64,000 bases of DNA, taken from positions 186,001 to 250,000 of the forward strand of contig NZ_VOLC01000002.1 in NCBI RefSeq assembly GCF_009797935.1, written 5' to 3'. Made by a program: the position numbers and the translations under genes. Numbering within the stretch: position 1 is the stretch's first letter; each line of letters begins with the position of its first letter. Under the pieces are notes generated by a model, which was not told where the DNA came from, did no database searches, and was given only the letters and a program-made list of their open reading frames with translations. Positions 54,228 to 62,900 of this stretch are shown one piece after another. This DNA comes from Lunatibacter salilacus (GTDB lineage: Bacteria > Bacteroidota > Bacteroidia > Cytophagales > Cyclobacteriaceae).

Positions 54228-55637
54228 TTAGACTATATTTGGAAAAGAAAAGGGCTCTCTGTAGACTCGGGAGAGTAGCATATTTGCTTCAGAATCATGG
54301 GCGAATTTTTCAAATTCCCCCATGAACTTCAGTTCTCGTTTTACCCTGTAAGAAATATTGGCAAGCAGTGGTAAGGCGGATGAATAAAAGCCTTCTTCCA
54401 TACCGCATTGTAGCATCTCATTTTTCCCTGATCTTATAGATTCTATAAAATTGGAATAAAGCGTAGCTTTCTGTCGGGAACTGTTTTCCGCCGAGCTGGC
54501 AAATGGTTTGGATTCTCGCTGATGGAAGGCCCTCCAAGTGTTGCCACTGATTTCCAGCCATCCGTCCGATCCGTAGAAAAGATTGCCTACCTCCTTTCCG
54601 TCACTCCCCTCATGGTTAGTATATCTTCCGCGAGCTTCATATTCGAGGATCGTACCGTCAGCATACTTGAACAATCCGGACTGGATATTCGGCGTTTCCT
54701 GCATGGATCTGTCATGCCCATAGGTCATTACATCACCATAGACCTTGGTGCCGGGCGTACAGCTGTCAGGCAAACATTCATCCTGATTAAACCCATAGAT
54801 TCCTCCCATGGAGTAGATGGTTTGGGGATGTTCATGCTTCCGAAGACCCCAGCGTGCAATGTCCAATTGGTGTGTGCCAGTGTTTCCCGAATCCCCATTA
54901 CCTGTATCCCAGAACCAGTGCCAATTGTAATGGCTCCGCTTTTCATTGTAGGGGCGGTATGGGGCCGGGCCTAGCCACTGATTGTAGTGGAAGTTAGGTG
55001 GGGGGGTACTGTCTTTTGCACTTCCATAGGAATTACGGAGCTTGTAAGTTAGCGCCCGTGCCATATATAATTTTCCTATTCCACCTTCGTGAAGGAATTG
55101 CATGGCATCCCTTACATTTTCAATAGCCCTGTTGGATAATCCTACCTGAACGGTTAATCCGCTCTTTTGGGCGGCCTCAATCATTTTTCTTCCTTCCCAA
55201 ATATTATGGCAAGCTGGTTTTTCAACATATACATGCTTGCCCGCCTGACAGGCCCAAACAGTTGCCAAGGCATGCCAGTGGTTTGGGGTAGCCATGGATA
55301 CCGCATCAATTTCTTTATTATCGAGCACTCTTCTTAGATCCCATTCCAACTCCGGCTTAATACCAGTTTTGTCGGCTACAATTTTTGATTTGGAATTGAA
55401 AAGTGCTTCATCTGTATCGCAAAGCACTTTTAAAACCACGTTATGACTGTCTTTCAGACTACAATAGTTATTGATGTGGTCGGTTCCCTGATTTCGAATC
55501 CCGATCTGAGCAAGGTGAATGCGTTCGTTGGATCCGATTATGGAAGCATAACTTTTGGCGCTGAACCCCAGACCACCCAGGGTAATTCCAGCAGAACTTA
55601 GAGCTGTTGTTTTTAAAAATTCCCTTCGTTTTGTCAT
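54228..55637 (-). CDS. Tat-exported Gfo/Idh/MocA-family oxidoreductase
   Basis: 469 residues with a twin-arginine signal (MTKRREFLKTTALSSAGITL). The Rossmann start reads LAQIGIRNQGTDH, and the catalytic-site EKP motif is in KHVYVEKPACHN. Later landmarks are NWHWFWDTGNGDSGNTGTHQLD. Members oxidise or epimerise sugars with NAD(P), and Tat-exported ones carry the nucleotide tightly bound. It was followed by a sugar isomerase gene that is now broken, a pairing common in Bacteroidota sugar loci. Start and end look complete. The substrate is unknown. Confidence 0.9.
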   Translation of the reverse strand: MTKRREFLKTTALSSAGITLGGLGFSAKSYASIIGSNERIHLAQIGIRNQGTDHINNYCSLKDSHNVVLKVLCDTDEALFNSKSKIVADKTGIKPELEWDLRRVLDNKEIDAVSMATPNHWHALATVWACQAGKHVYVEKPACHNIWEGRKMIEAAQKSGLTVQVGLSNRAIENVRDAMQFLHEGGIGKLYMARALTYKLRNSYGSAKDSTPPPNFHYNQWLGPAPYRPYNEKRSHYNWHWFWDTGNGDSGNTGTHQLDIARWGLRKHEHPQTIYSMGGIYGFNQDECLPDSCTPGTKVYGDVMTYGHDRSMQETPNIQSGLFKYADGTILEYEARGRYTNHEGSDGKEVGNLFYGSDGWLEISGNTWRAFHQRESKPFASSAENSSRQKATLYSNFIESIRSGKNEMLQCGMEEGFYSSALPLLANISYRVKRELKFMGEFEKFAHDSEANMLLSRVYREPFSFPNIV

Positions 55638-55856
55638 GGTGAAATGGTGATTGAGGGTAGAATACCCATAATTATTAATACTTTATTTCTGGAAGTCGTT
55701 GATAAATTTTCTAAGACGAACCCTGGCTTTTGTATACAAAGGGCAAGGTGCTGGACAATAATAAATAATTTCCATCCCATAACATAATGGCACCTTCCTT
55801 TTTTGAGTTGAAAGTTGCCATTTCAAAAAAAGAGCTCTTCCGATTTCCCTAAAAAA

Positions 55857-57059
55857 TCAAACTGGAAGCCTTACTTCAAATCTTGAATACTCACCTAATT
55901 TGGAATCAATTTTTAATGAGCCGCCTAAACCATCAATAAGGTGTTTTACCAGAGGCAGACCAAAACCATACCCTTTTTCACCGGATGTTCCATTGGTAGT
56001 TTTTCCCTCTCCCACCATGATATCTTCAATTTGCTCTGCACTCATTCCAGCCCCAGTATCATTTACAACCGTTAATAATTCCTTCTGATTTTCTTTTTCA
56101 ACAAGGATTAAATTTATAGAAACATTACCTCCGGAGGGCGTAAACTTTATAGCATTGGAAATCAGATTACCCAATATTTGCAATAGCTTAGCTTTGGGAA
56201 ATGGCACTTCCCTGTTTTCCCCTTTTGTCTCCACATCAAGTTGGACCATTTTCTGCTTACCTTGAACTCCATAAAGAGATTCAATCTTTTCTTTTAGAGT
56301 CACCAGGTTGTATTCACAATCCGGGTTCAATGAAGGCGTTTTCACTGCCTTATCCTTGGAGGAAAGTATTTCATCTGCTAACTCCAACAGGGATTTTCCA
56401 CTGGTATGAATGATTTTGATAAATTCCAATACATCGTCGAGTTTGTTCTTATCCCCTTGCTCTTTGATAATTTGAGCCAGACCTATGATACCTCCAATTG
56501 GTCCTCTGATATCATGGGCCACCTGCATTTGCTTTTCTTTTGAGGTTTTTACCTCTGACTTTAACAGAGCAACAGATTTAATGACATTAAGTCTGTTGAC
56601 AATCTCATCAGCAATTATGTGCAACAACTCCACTTTTTCGGGATTGATGTGTTTGGTTTCCGTATCCAAAACACAAAGTGCTCCTAGATTATGCCCCGTT
56701 TCGCTCTTTAGGGGCACTCCCCAATAATATTTTAAATTGGGATCATCTGTTACATAAAATTTTTCTTTGAAACGGTCATCATTTGCAAGGTCCTTTATTT
56801 CTAAGGGTTGATTCCCCATAATGGTATACTGGCAGACTGAATCTTCTCTAGGCATCTGCATTACAGGAAGCCCTTCAGAGGCGACACTCCATTGTGTGAA
56901 TGAGTCGACCAAATTGACCAGTGAAATATTGGTTCCGGCCACTTTGGCCGCTAATTTTGTTAGGTCTTTTAAGCTGGATTCCAATTCACTGTTATCCAAA
57001 TCATAATCGGCAAGTTGTAATAATCTGTTAAATTCATCCTTCGGAATAGGATTTTCCAT
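55857..57059 (-). CDS. GAF-domain sensor histidine kinase
   Basis: 400 residues, soluble. A GAF domain at about 25-165 has the pattern DSVCQYTIMGNQPLEIKDLA and KYYWGVPLKSETGHNLGALC, with a Cys and His/Tyr residues of the type seen in many small GAF kinases. A HisKA-like helix pair follows, with the phospho-acceptor His in QVAHDIRGPIGGIIGLAQ near 181, and then a HATPase domain (VVNDTGAGMSAEQIE, GYGFGLPLVKHLIDGLGG). No receiver domain and no response regulator next to it. The start ATG at 57059 is the natural N-terminus (MENPIPKDEFNRLLQLADYD). Confidence 0.9.
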   Translation of the reverse strand: MENPIPKDEFNRLLQLADYDLDNSELESSLKDLTKLAAKVAGTNISLVNLVDSFTQWSVASEGLPVMQMPREDSVCQYTIMGNQPLEIKDLANDDRFKEKFYVTDDPNLKYYWGVPLKSETGHNLGALCVLDTETKHINPEKVELLHIIADEIVNRLNVIKSVALLKSEVKTSKEKQMQVAHDIRGPIGGIIGLAQIIKEQGDKNKLDDVLEFIKIIHTSGKSLLELADEILSSKDKAVKTPSLNPDCEYNLVTLKEKIESLYGVQGKQKMVQLDVETKGENREVPFPKAKLLQILGNLISNAIKFTPSGGNVSINLILVEKENQKELLTVVNDTGAGMSAEQIEDIMVGEGKTTNGTSGEKGYGFGLPLVKHLIDGLGGSLKIDSKLGEYSRFEVRLPV

Positions 57060-57437
57060 AAAAATAGCTGTTTAAATTTTCTGAAAAGATAGTCTGAAAT
57101 ATGCCAACAACCAAGAGAGATATTGGCTTACCCATGGATTTAGTTTACACTCGTTTTAACTGGATATAAAATGACTTTTACTTCCTATCAAGTGAATTGG
57201 TGATTAACAGCCTGAATTGGTAAATCAACTATCTATTCGGTTTCGAGACACAAAACCAAAAAAACAACTATCTGCTTAAAGAAATCGCACCTAGTACTTG
57301 AAATTCCAATTCCTCCTGTCATATTGTGCAGTTTATTAATTGGGTGCCTGATTGTGCGTTACAATAAAATTTATTTCTAAAGTTAGCAATAATTAGTTTG
57401 TTTTTTTATCAAAAAAACGTTTCCCTGATCATCGGCG
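57060..57437. other. Intergenic region between the GAF kinase and the small membrane gene
   Basis: 378 AT-rich bases. A small symmetrical element GTTTTTTTATCAAAAAAAC lies near 57400-57420 and could serve as a weak terminator for the minus-strand small-gene pair. No coding frame was recognised. Confidence 0.4.
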
Positions 57438-57688
57438 TCAGTCTCCTTGCCTAGATGGGGTTTTACTTCTACTAACCAAGTATTCCTCAGTCTTTTTCTG
57501 GAATTTTTTAACCGACCGCGCAACGGAAAAAGAAATAAATAATCCCGAAAACAATGACCAATAAAACCCAAAGTTATTAGGCTCGGTAGACCCATAAGTT
57601 TTCGTAAAAGCAAAGCCCCCAATAAGACCAATAACTAATGAAATAAATGAGATTTCGTATTTTCTTTCATTTTTTTTACCGAAAACAT
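57438..57688 (-). pseudogene. Small two-helix membrane protein gene broken at an A8 run
   Basis: From the ATG at 57688 the frame reads MFSVKK and then, in frame, stops early. Adding one base to the run of eight A (57670-57677 on this strand) gives an 83-residue protein: KKNERKYEISFISLVIGLIG, FYWSLFSGLFISFSVARSV, and a Lys-rich tail to the stop at 57438-57440. The coding quality of the shifted frame is clear: two hydrophobic helices and a charged tail. The start overlaps the end of the upstream glycine-zipper gene by 13 bases. This is either a mutation, a phase-variable site, transcript slippage or a sequencing error. No family recognised. Confidence 0.6.
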
Positions 57689-58062
57689 GTTAATAAAAGT
57701 GAACCCGCTATCCCAGTAGCAGCACCTTCAATAAATCCAAGTGCTCCTCCAAAAACCGCCCCTCCAACGCAGCCGGTTTCTGTTCCTAAACCGGGGAATA
57801 AAATAGTACCTCCTGCACACCCAACTAAACCACCTCTTACAGCACCAACAGAAAGACCGATAACTGCTCCGCCCCACACGGCTCTAGAGTCTACTCTACC
57901 TCTTAAGTTATAAGAGTGGATAGGATCTTTCCCAAGCAGGGTTAATTTCTCTCCAACTAACTCCATGCCTCCTTTCTCCAAAAAGTCAGCAAGCGCATAA
58001 ATTCCGGCTCCAACGGAAAGAAGTTCTAATTTTTCTTCTTCGGACAAATTATGACTTTTCAA
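57676..58062 (-). CDS. Glycine-zipper membrane protein, unknown function
   Basis: 128 residues. The N-terminal half is polar and helical (LSEEEKLELLSVGAGIYALA). The C-terminal half is a run of small residues: WGGAVIGLSVGAVRGGLVG, then LFPGLGTETGCVGGAVFGG and IEGAATGIAGSLLL, with many GxxxG spacings and two or three Cys. This pattern occurs in glycine-zipper membrane proteins and in class II bacteriocin-like peptides. There is no clear double-glycine leader apart from EKGG at about 29-32. It is followed by the overlapping small membrane gene, a toxin/immunity-like arrangement in size and order only. Function is not assigned. Confidence 0.6.
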   Translation of the reverse strand: MKSHNLSEEEKLELLSVGAGIYALADFLEKGGMELVGEKLTLLGKDPIHSYNLRGRVDSRAVWGGAVIGLSVGAVRGGLVGCAGGTILFPGLGTETGCVGGAVFGGALGFIEGAATGIAGSLLLTCFR

Positions 58063-58420
58063 ATTATTTTGGAAACATCTAGCAAGTGATTTTACCTTTC
58101 CATAGTCCTGAGTAACAAATAACTCGTCAAGAAATTAAAAGGCCTATCGCAAAACAGTTAAAATGTAGGTTTTCATAGTTTAAATAGTTAATTGTTGCGC
58201 CTACTCTACTAACATCTTTTCGGCATCCGATGACTACAGAATTATGGTAGTTAAAATTAGAATAGCATTTGTGGTAGATTTATTACTAAATCAAAAACTG
58301 CAAAACGAAACTCAACCCGATCGTTTGCAGTACCCGTGACTATCAAACAATATTAAAAGTGCTTTAAATTTAATTTTATTAAAGTTCCTACGGCTCAATT
58401 TTGCTGATTGAATCTCTGAT
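58063..58420. other. Non-coding gap in the pseudogene region
   Basis: 358 AT-rich bases without a credible reading frame on either strand. No repeat or RNA gene recognised. It probably contains the promoter of the glycine-zipper gene. Confidence 0.4.
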
Positions 58421-58550
58421 TTAATAGGCATAGCTTTGGTATTGTTCGGTTGGGGTCTCAAATGTGGATCCTTGTGCGATTTCAATATCCCGTACCACAT
58501 CAGGATGTAATTGTTCCCATGAAAATTCGGTGAAATTATCCCCATATCAT
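58421..58550 (-). pseudogene. Unrecognised C-terminal gene remnant
   Basis: The minus-strand frame ending at the TAA at 58421-58423 reads GDNFTEFSWEQLHPDVV, then RDIEIAQGSTFETPTEQY and SYAY. It has protein-like composition and a natural-looking end, but a stop codon lies just upstream and there is no start. It is fused to the end of the glycosidase-like remnant at 58547. The parent family was not recognised. Confidence 0.45.
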
Positions 58551-58890
58551 TGGGAGGTCACATTAGGGGTAGGATTATACCGGTCTTTGGTAAATGCAAT
58601 CACCTGATCCCAATGTTCCAGGCATTTTTCCAGGTCATCAAAGGGCGTGGCCTTTGGGAAATTAGTCAAACGGATCATGAAAGGAAAAGGGTGGTTGTTC
58701 CATAGGAAAAATACGTTTAGGCGGTTTTCAACCATCATATCCAGAAACCGCTCCCAGAACTGCAGCTCCCGGCACACATGTGTATGTACATCCATGGCTT
58801 TGCTGCTCCTGTAAAAAGACCAGGGCAAATTAAACGTTACAATCCTGTATTCAAATTCGTCATTGACCAATTTTTCGGTTATTTTGGATT
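58547..58890 (-). pseudogene. Internal fragment of a large glycosidase-like (alpha-glucuronidase-like) gene
   Basis: The frame covers ITEKLVNDEFEYRIVTFNLP, SFYRSSKAMDVHTHVCRELQ, FWERFLDMMVENRLNVFFLW and HPFPFMIRLTNFPKATPF, ending in a short unrelated tail at 58547. These blocks match the start of the catalytic barrel in large secreted glycosidase-like proteins of Bacteroidota and Planctomycetes that are often called alpha-glucuronidase-like. An in-frame stop lies just before the fragment. The rest of the barrel is missing on both sides. It is a relic; the exact family is remembered, not checked. Confidence 0.65.
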
Positions 58891-58894
58891 AATT

Positions 58895-59557
58895 CTATTC
58901 TAATTCCTGAGCTTTTATTTTTGAAGCAAACAATATGGAAGAACCCGTACCCATCCCTACTATTGAACGCATCGCTTTTTCAGGCTCAATGTCTAAAAAT
59001 CTCAATTGCGAAACTGGGACATGGTAAATATTTCCGTTCATTGGGTTAGGCGCAGTAGGTACAAATACGGTATAAATACCGGCTGCAGCAGTTTCAGTGA
59101 CAAATCCGGTAAGGAGTACCCCTGTATTGTAGGCATCCACTAATACTACCTGCCTAAAAGGCATTTTCTTAAGTCCTGAAAATTGGACTATAATTTCCTG
59201 AAGGGTAGAATATAATGGTATTTGAAGTAAATATCTATATTCAAAAATTTTAAACATCCTTTTACTTCTGCGGTGTCTCAAAATTAAACCTATTATAAAA
59301 ATCAGTGCAACGAGAATCAGGAGAGCCAATAAATTGGTAAAAAATGCGTGCGATTCTGCATTTCTATCCAGTAATGCGCTGATAGGTGCTACTAAATTAA
59401 AGACAAACTTAAAAATTACAGAGAGTAAAAATAAGATAATAATAGATGGTAAGACCAACAGCAGCCCATTCAATAATGTCCTGATAAAGAACATCTTCGT
59501 CCATAATTTATCCTCGGAGATGATTTTCTCGTTTTGCTCAGGTATAGCGTTTTTCAT
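58895..59557 (-). CDS. DUF502-family membrane protein
   Basis: 220 residues with two membrane helices (LLNGLLLVLPSIIILFLLS and NLLALLILVALIFIIGLIL). The soluble C-terminal domain has the DUF502 features VVLVDAYNTGVLLTGFVT, YTVFVPTAPNPMNGNIYHVP and the final EPEKAMRSIVGMG. The family is widespread, and its function is not well known; it has been linked to membrane traffic or stress only loosely. Length and ends are normal. It is transcribed alone, upstream of the pseudogene region. Confidence 0.88.
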   Translation of the reverse strand: MKNAIPEQNEKIISEDKLWTKMFFIRTLLNGLLLVLPSIIILFLLSVIFKFVFNLVAPISALLDRNAESHAFFTNLLALLILVALIFIIGLILRHRRSKRMFKIFEYRYLLQIPLYSTLQEIIVQFSGLKKMPFRQVVLVDAYNTGVLLTGFVTETAAAGIYTVFVPTAPNPMNGNIYHVPVSQLRFLDIEPEKAMRSIVGMGTGSSILFASKIKAQELE

Positions 59558-59941
59558 GGGTATATTTCAATCGTTTAATTTAAAATGCAAACTAGGCTAG
59601 ATTTCTTATTATTTGCGCCGCAAATTACATAACTGGTTGGAACGTTCAAACTACACAAAAAGTCAGCCAGCTTCCTGAACGCTTTCTTCGCATTTGAAGA
59701 CTTCGGGATAATAATGCTATGATAAATGTAAATAAACGGTCTTCAGACTCGTTTTCTAACAAAGAAAGAGTCCAACCAGAAACGAATTGGACCTGATAAT
59801 TACTTTACCCAAGGCTTTTAATCCCAATTTGTAGGTTGCGTCAATAAAATGATAGCTTTATGCTTTGTAATGCTTAAAGGAGAAGAAACTCTTTATTTGA
59901 GTCTCAAACCATATTTATACTCCTACTATGTGAAAGTTTAG
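59558..59941. other. Intergenic region between DUF502 gene and the T9SS protein terminator
   Basis: 384 bases. No coding frame or RNA gene recognised. It should hold the promoter of the DUF502 gene. Confidence 0.4.
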
Positions 59942-59983
59942 AAAAAAAAAGAAACCGCTTCTCAAATGGGAAGCGGCTTCTTT
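59942..59983 (-). terminator. Rho-independent terminator of the giant T9SS protein gene
   Basis: Stem GAAACCGCTTC (59951-59961) and GAAGCGGCTTC (59970-59980) with one mismatch and an 8-base loop. On the minus strand it is followed by a run of T (complement of A9 at 59942-59950). It lies 17 bases past the stop codon. Confidence 0.88.
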
Positions 59984-59999
59984 GGGCTAATCTAGGGAT

Positions 60000-62900
60000 T
60001 TACGGTTTCAGAAGAATAAAATTATGGAACCCTGAAGATGGTGACATCAAACGCAACAAAAGCTGATCCGTCCTGACATTCCAGCTGTTGACGTCCAGAA
60101 TTATTTTGTTGTTTCCTTTTACGATAGGCCTCTTATCCTCATACAGCAGTCTGCCCGCCATGTCATAAATACTGAGGAATACCACTTCATCCATATTACT
60201 TCCCATGTCGATAAACAACTTATCCTGCAAGGGGTTGGGATAAACCTTCAGGTCAAGTGTTACCGGCCCCTCAGGTCTTTCCTCTGTTATAGGTCGGCCT
60301 GCGATACCACTTACTTCCGACCGGGCATTTTTGCCTGATTTGCCTGTATGGATCACTATACTGCCTCCTCCTATGACCGTGTTGGATTCCGCATTATCTG
60401 AAGCACCCATTTCATTGTCGTAAACTACCTGGCCACTGACTTTGTCCCAGATCTTTATGCGGAACCTGTCCAATCCATCCCCTTTGAGCTTTCCATCCAC
60501 CGCGGAGAGCATAAAGCCGTACTGCCCAACACCATTGATCGTACCGTCGCCCTTGAATTTGGCAGTATGTCCTGCCACCACCAGCCAGTCATAAGAAGTA
60601 CTCTTGAAGTTGAGGTTTCCCGCTTTAAACTGGAATTCAGTATTACCGGTAGGTTTATTGGCACCGGGTTTATATTTAGAAACAAAACCGAAGTTTGCCT
60701 TACCCACCGCATCAGGGTACAATACCGAAGCCCCGACGGGAGAATTGATCCAGCCTCCTCCGGTGACAAAAGCACCATTCGGGTCAAAGATAACAATCAG
60801 GTTAGTATAGGTATATGCTGCCGTCTCTCCACAATGATCAGTTACTACCAGTGTGACGGTATAAACCTGGGCACTGGTAAAAGTACGTTGACCGCTTACT
60901 GTATTGTTACCTGTGCCAGCCTCATAAATAAAGGTACCTGTAGTAATAACACCATCATTCCAATGCCATTCCACGGAAGTGATATTGTTGTCCGTTACCA
61001 CATCACTGATGGTAACCGTGGTTCCCACAGGACTGGGATCAATTGGGGCTGTTAAGGTGCCGGCAATCACAGGTATAGAATTCGTTACTGTGATATACTG
61101 ATTAGCCTGACTCTCATTACCACTGGCATCTACCGCTGTCCAGGTTACCGTGGCTGGCCCTACAGGAAAGAATGCAGGGGCATTATTTGAAAGCTCTACA
61201 CCCGGGCAGTTATCATTTACAATGGCTTGCCCCAAATCAATGATTGCTGTGCAGGATGCCGGATCATTGGTAACCGTAATGTCTGCCGGAGGTACAAGCG
61301 TAGGAGCAATAAAATCCACTACCGTCACCGTTGCCGTAGCAGTGGATGAATTGCCGTTCACATCACTTCCACTCAGTGTAACCACCACGGGTGTACCTAT
61401 GTCATTACATCCAAAGTTGGTGATGTCCAATTCAAGGCTGGCTTCATCGATGCCACAATTGTCACTACTGTTAGCCGGGTCGTAAATATCCGCAACCGAA
61501 ATAGTGGCCTCCCCGTTGGCATCCAAATACACCGTGATATTATTGGTCGCAAAAACAGGCGCTTCGGTATCCAAAACGGTTACCGTAAAGGTGCGTTCAA
61601 TCGCATCATTGCCCGCCGCGTCGGTAGCGTTTACTGTCACCACGGTTTCGCCTACGGGGAATATATTCGGGGACGTGATCGGCGTGGCAACTCCGCCCAC
61701 AAGCATGCTGAACACGGGGGTTACCGAAACATCGCAGTTGTCAGATACCGATGCCGAAAATTCCACAGGTGCCGCACAGGTTCCGGCGGCAGTTGTTGCC
61801 GTGATCGGGGTTGTCGTACCGATAACGGGAGCTTCGGTATCCAAAACGGTTACCGTAAAGGTACGTTCAATCGCATCATTGCCCGCCGCGTCGGTAGCGT
61901 TTACTGTCACCACGGTTTCGCCTACGGGGAATATATACGGGGACGTGATCGGTGTGACAACTCCGCCCGTAAGTATACTGAACACGGGGGTTACAGAAAC
62001 ATCGCAGTTGTCCGATACTGGTGCCGAAAATTCCACAGGTGCCGAACAGGTTCCAGCGGCGGTTGTTGCCGTGATCGGGGCTGTCGTACCGATAACAGGA
62101 GCTTCGGTATCCAAAACGGTTACCGTAAAGGTCTGCTGGATCGCATCATTGCCCGCCGCGTCGGTGGCGTTTACTGTCACCACGGTTTCGCCTACGGGGA
62201 ATATATACGGGGACGTGATCGGTGTGACAACTCCGCCCGACAGGATGCTGAATACCGGGGTTACCGAAACATCACAGTTGTCAGATACCGGAGCCGAAAA
62301 TTCCACAGGTGCCGAACAGGTTCCGGCGGCAGTTGTTGCCATGATCGGGGCTGTCGTACCGATAACGGGAGCTTCGGTATCCAAAACGGTTACCGTAAAG
62401 GTCTGCTGGATCGCATCATTGCCCGCCGCGTCGGTGGCGTTTACTGTCACCACGGTTTCGCCTACGGGGAATATATACGGGGACGTGATCGGTGTGACAA
62501 CTCCGCCCGTAAGTATACTGAACACGGGGGTTACAGAAACATCGCAGTTGTCCGATACTGGTGCCGAAAATTCCACAGGTGCCGAACAGGTTCCAGCGGC
62601 GGTTGTTGCCGTGATCGGGGCTGTCGTACCGATAACGGGAGCTTCGCTGTCTTCAACAACAACTGTAAAAGTACCTGAAGAAGCATTGCCACAGGCATCT
62701 GTAGCCGTGACGGTTACTATGGTACTACCCACATTGAATATGCCGCCGGAGCTGACCGGACCCTCTGTCGTACTATAGGTCAGGCTTACAGCTCCTCCGC
62801 AATTATCTGTTGCAGTGATGGCAGGAAAATTTACCGCTACCCCACAGGCAATTGCATCATTTGGATCAGTAGGCACGATAAGGGCTTCAACTGGAACACC

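Noticed and set aside
57383-57631. Minus-strand frame of 82 codons
   Set aside because: It is the wrong frame of the small membrane gene; the adjacent frame gives helices with a charged tail and a natural stop.
58312-58545. Minus-strand frame of 77 codons
   Set aside because: Another frame in the same segment (ending at 58421) has better protein-like composition; this one overlaps it with basic, low-complexity residues.
61561-62640. Possible CRISPR array
   Set aside because: Repeat units are 270 bases, continuous and coding, without spacers; no cas genes.
61504-62778. Plus-strand open frame of 424 codons
   Set aside because: It is antisense to the tandem HYR repeats. The open frame repeats because the DNA repeats, and its Val/Ser/Thr-rich translation has no domain.
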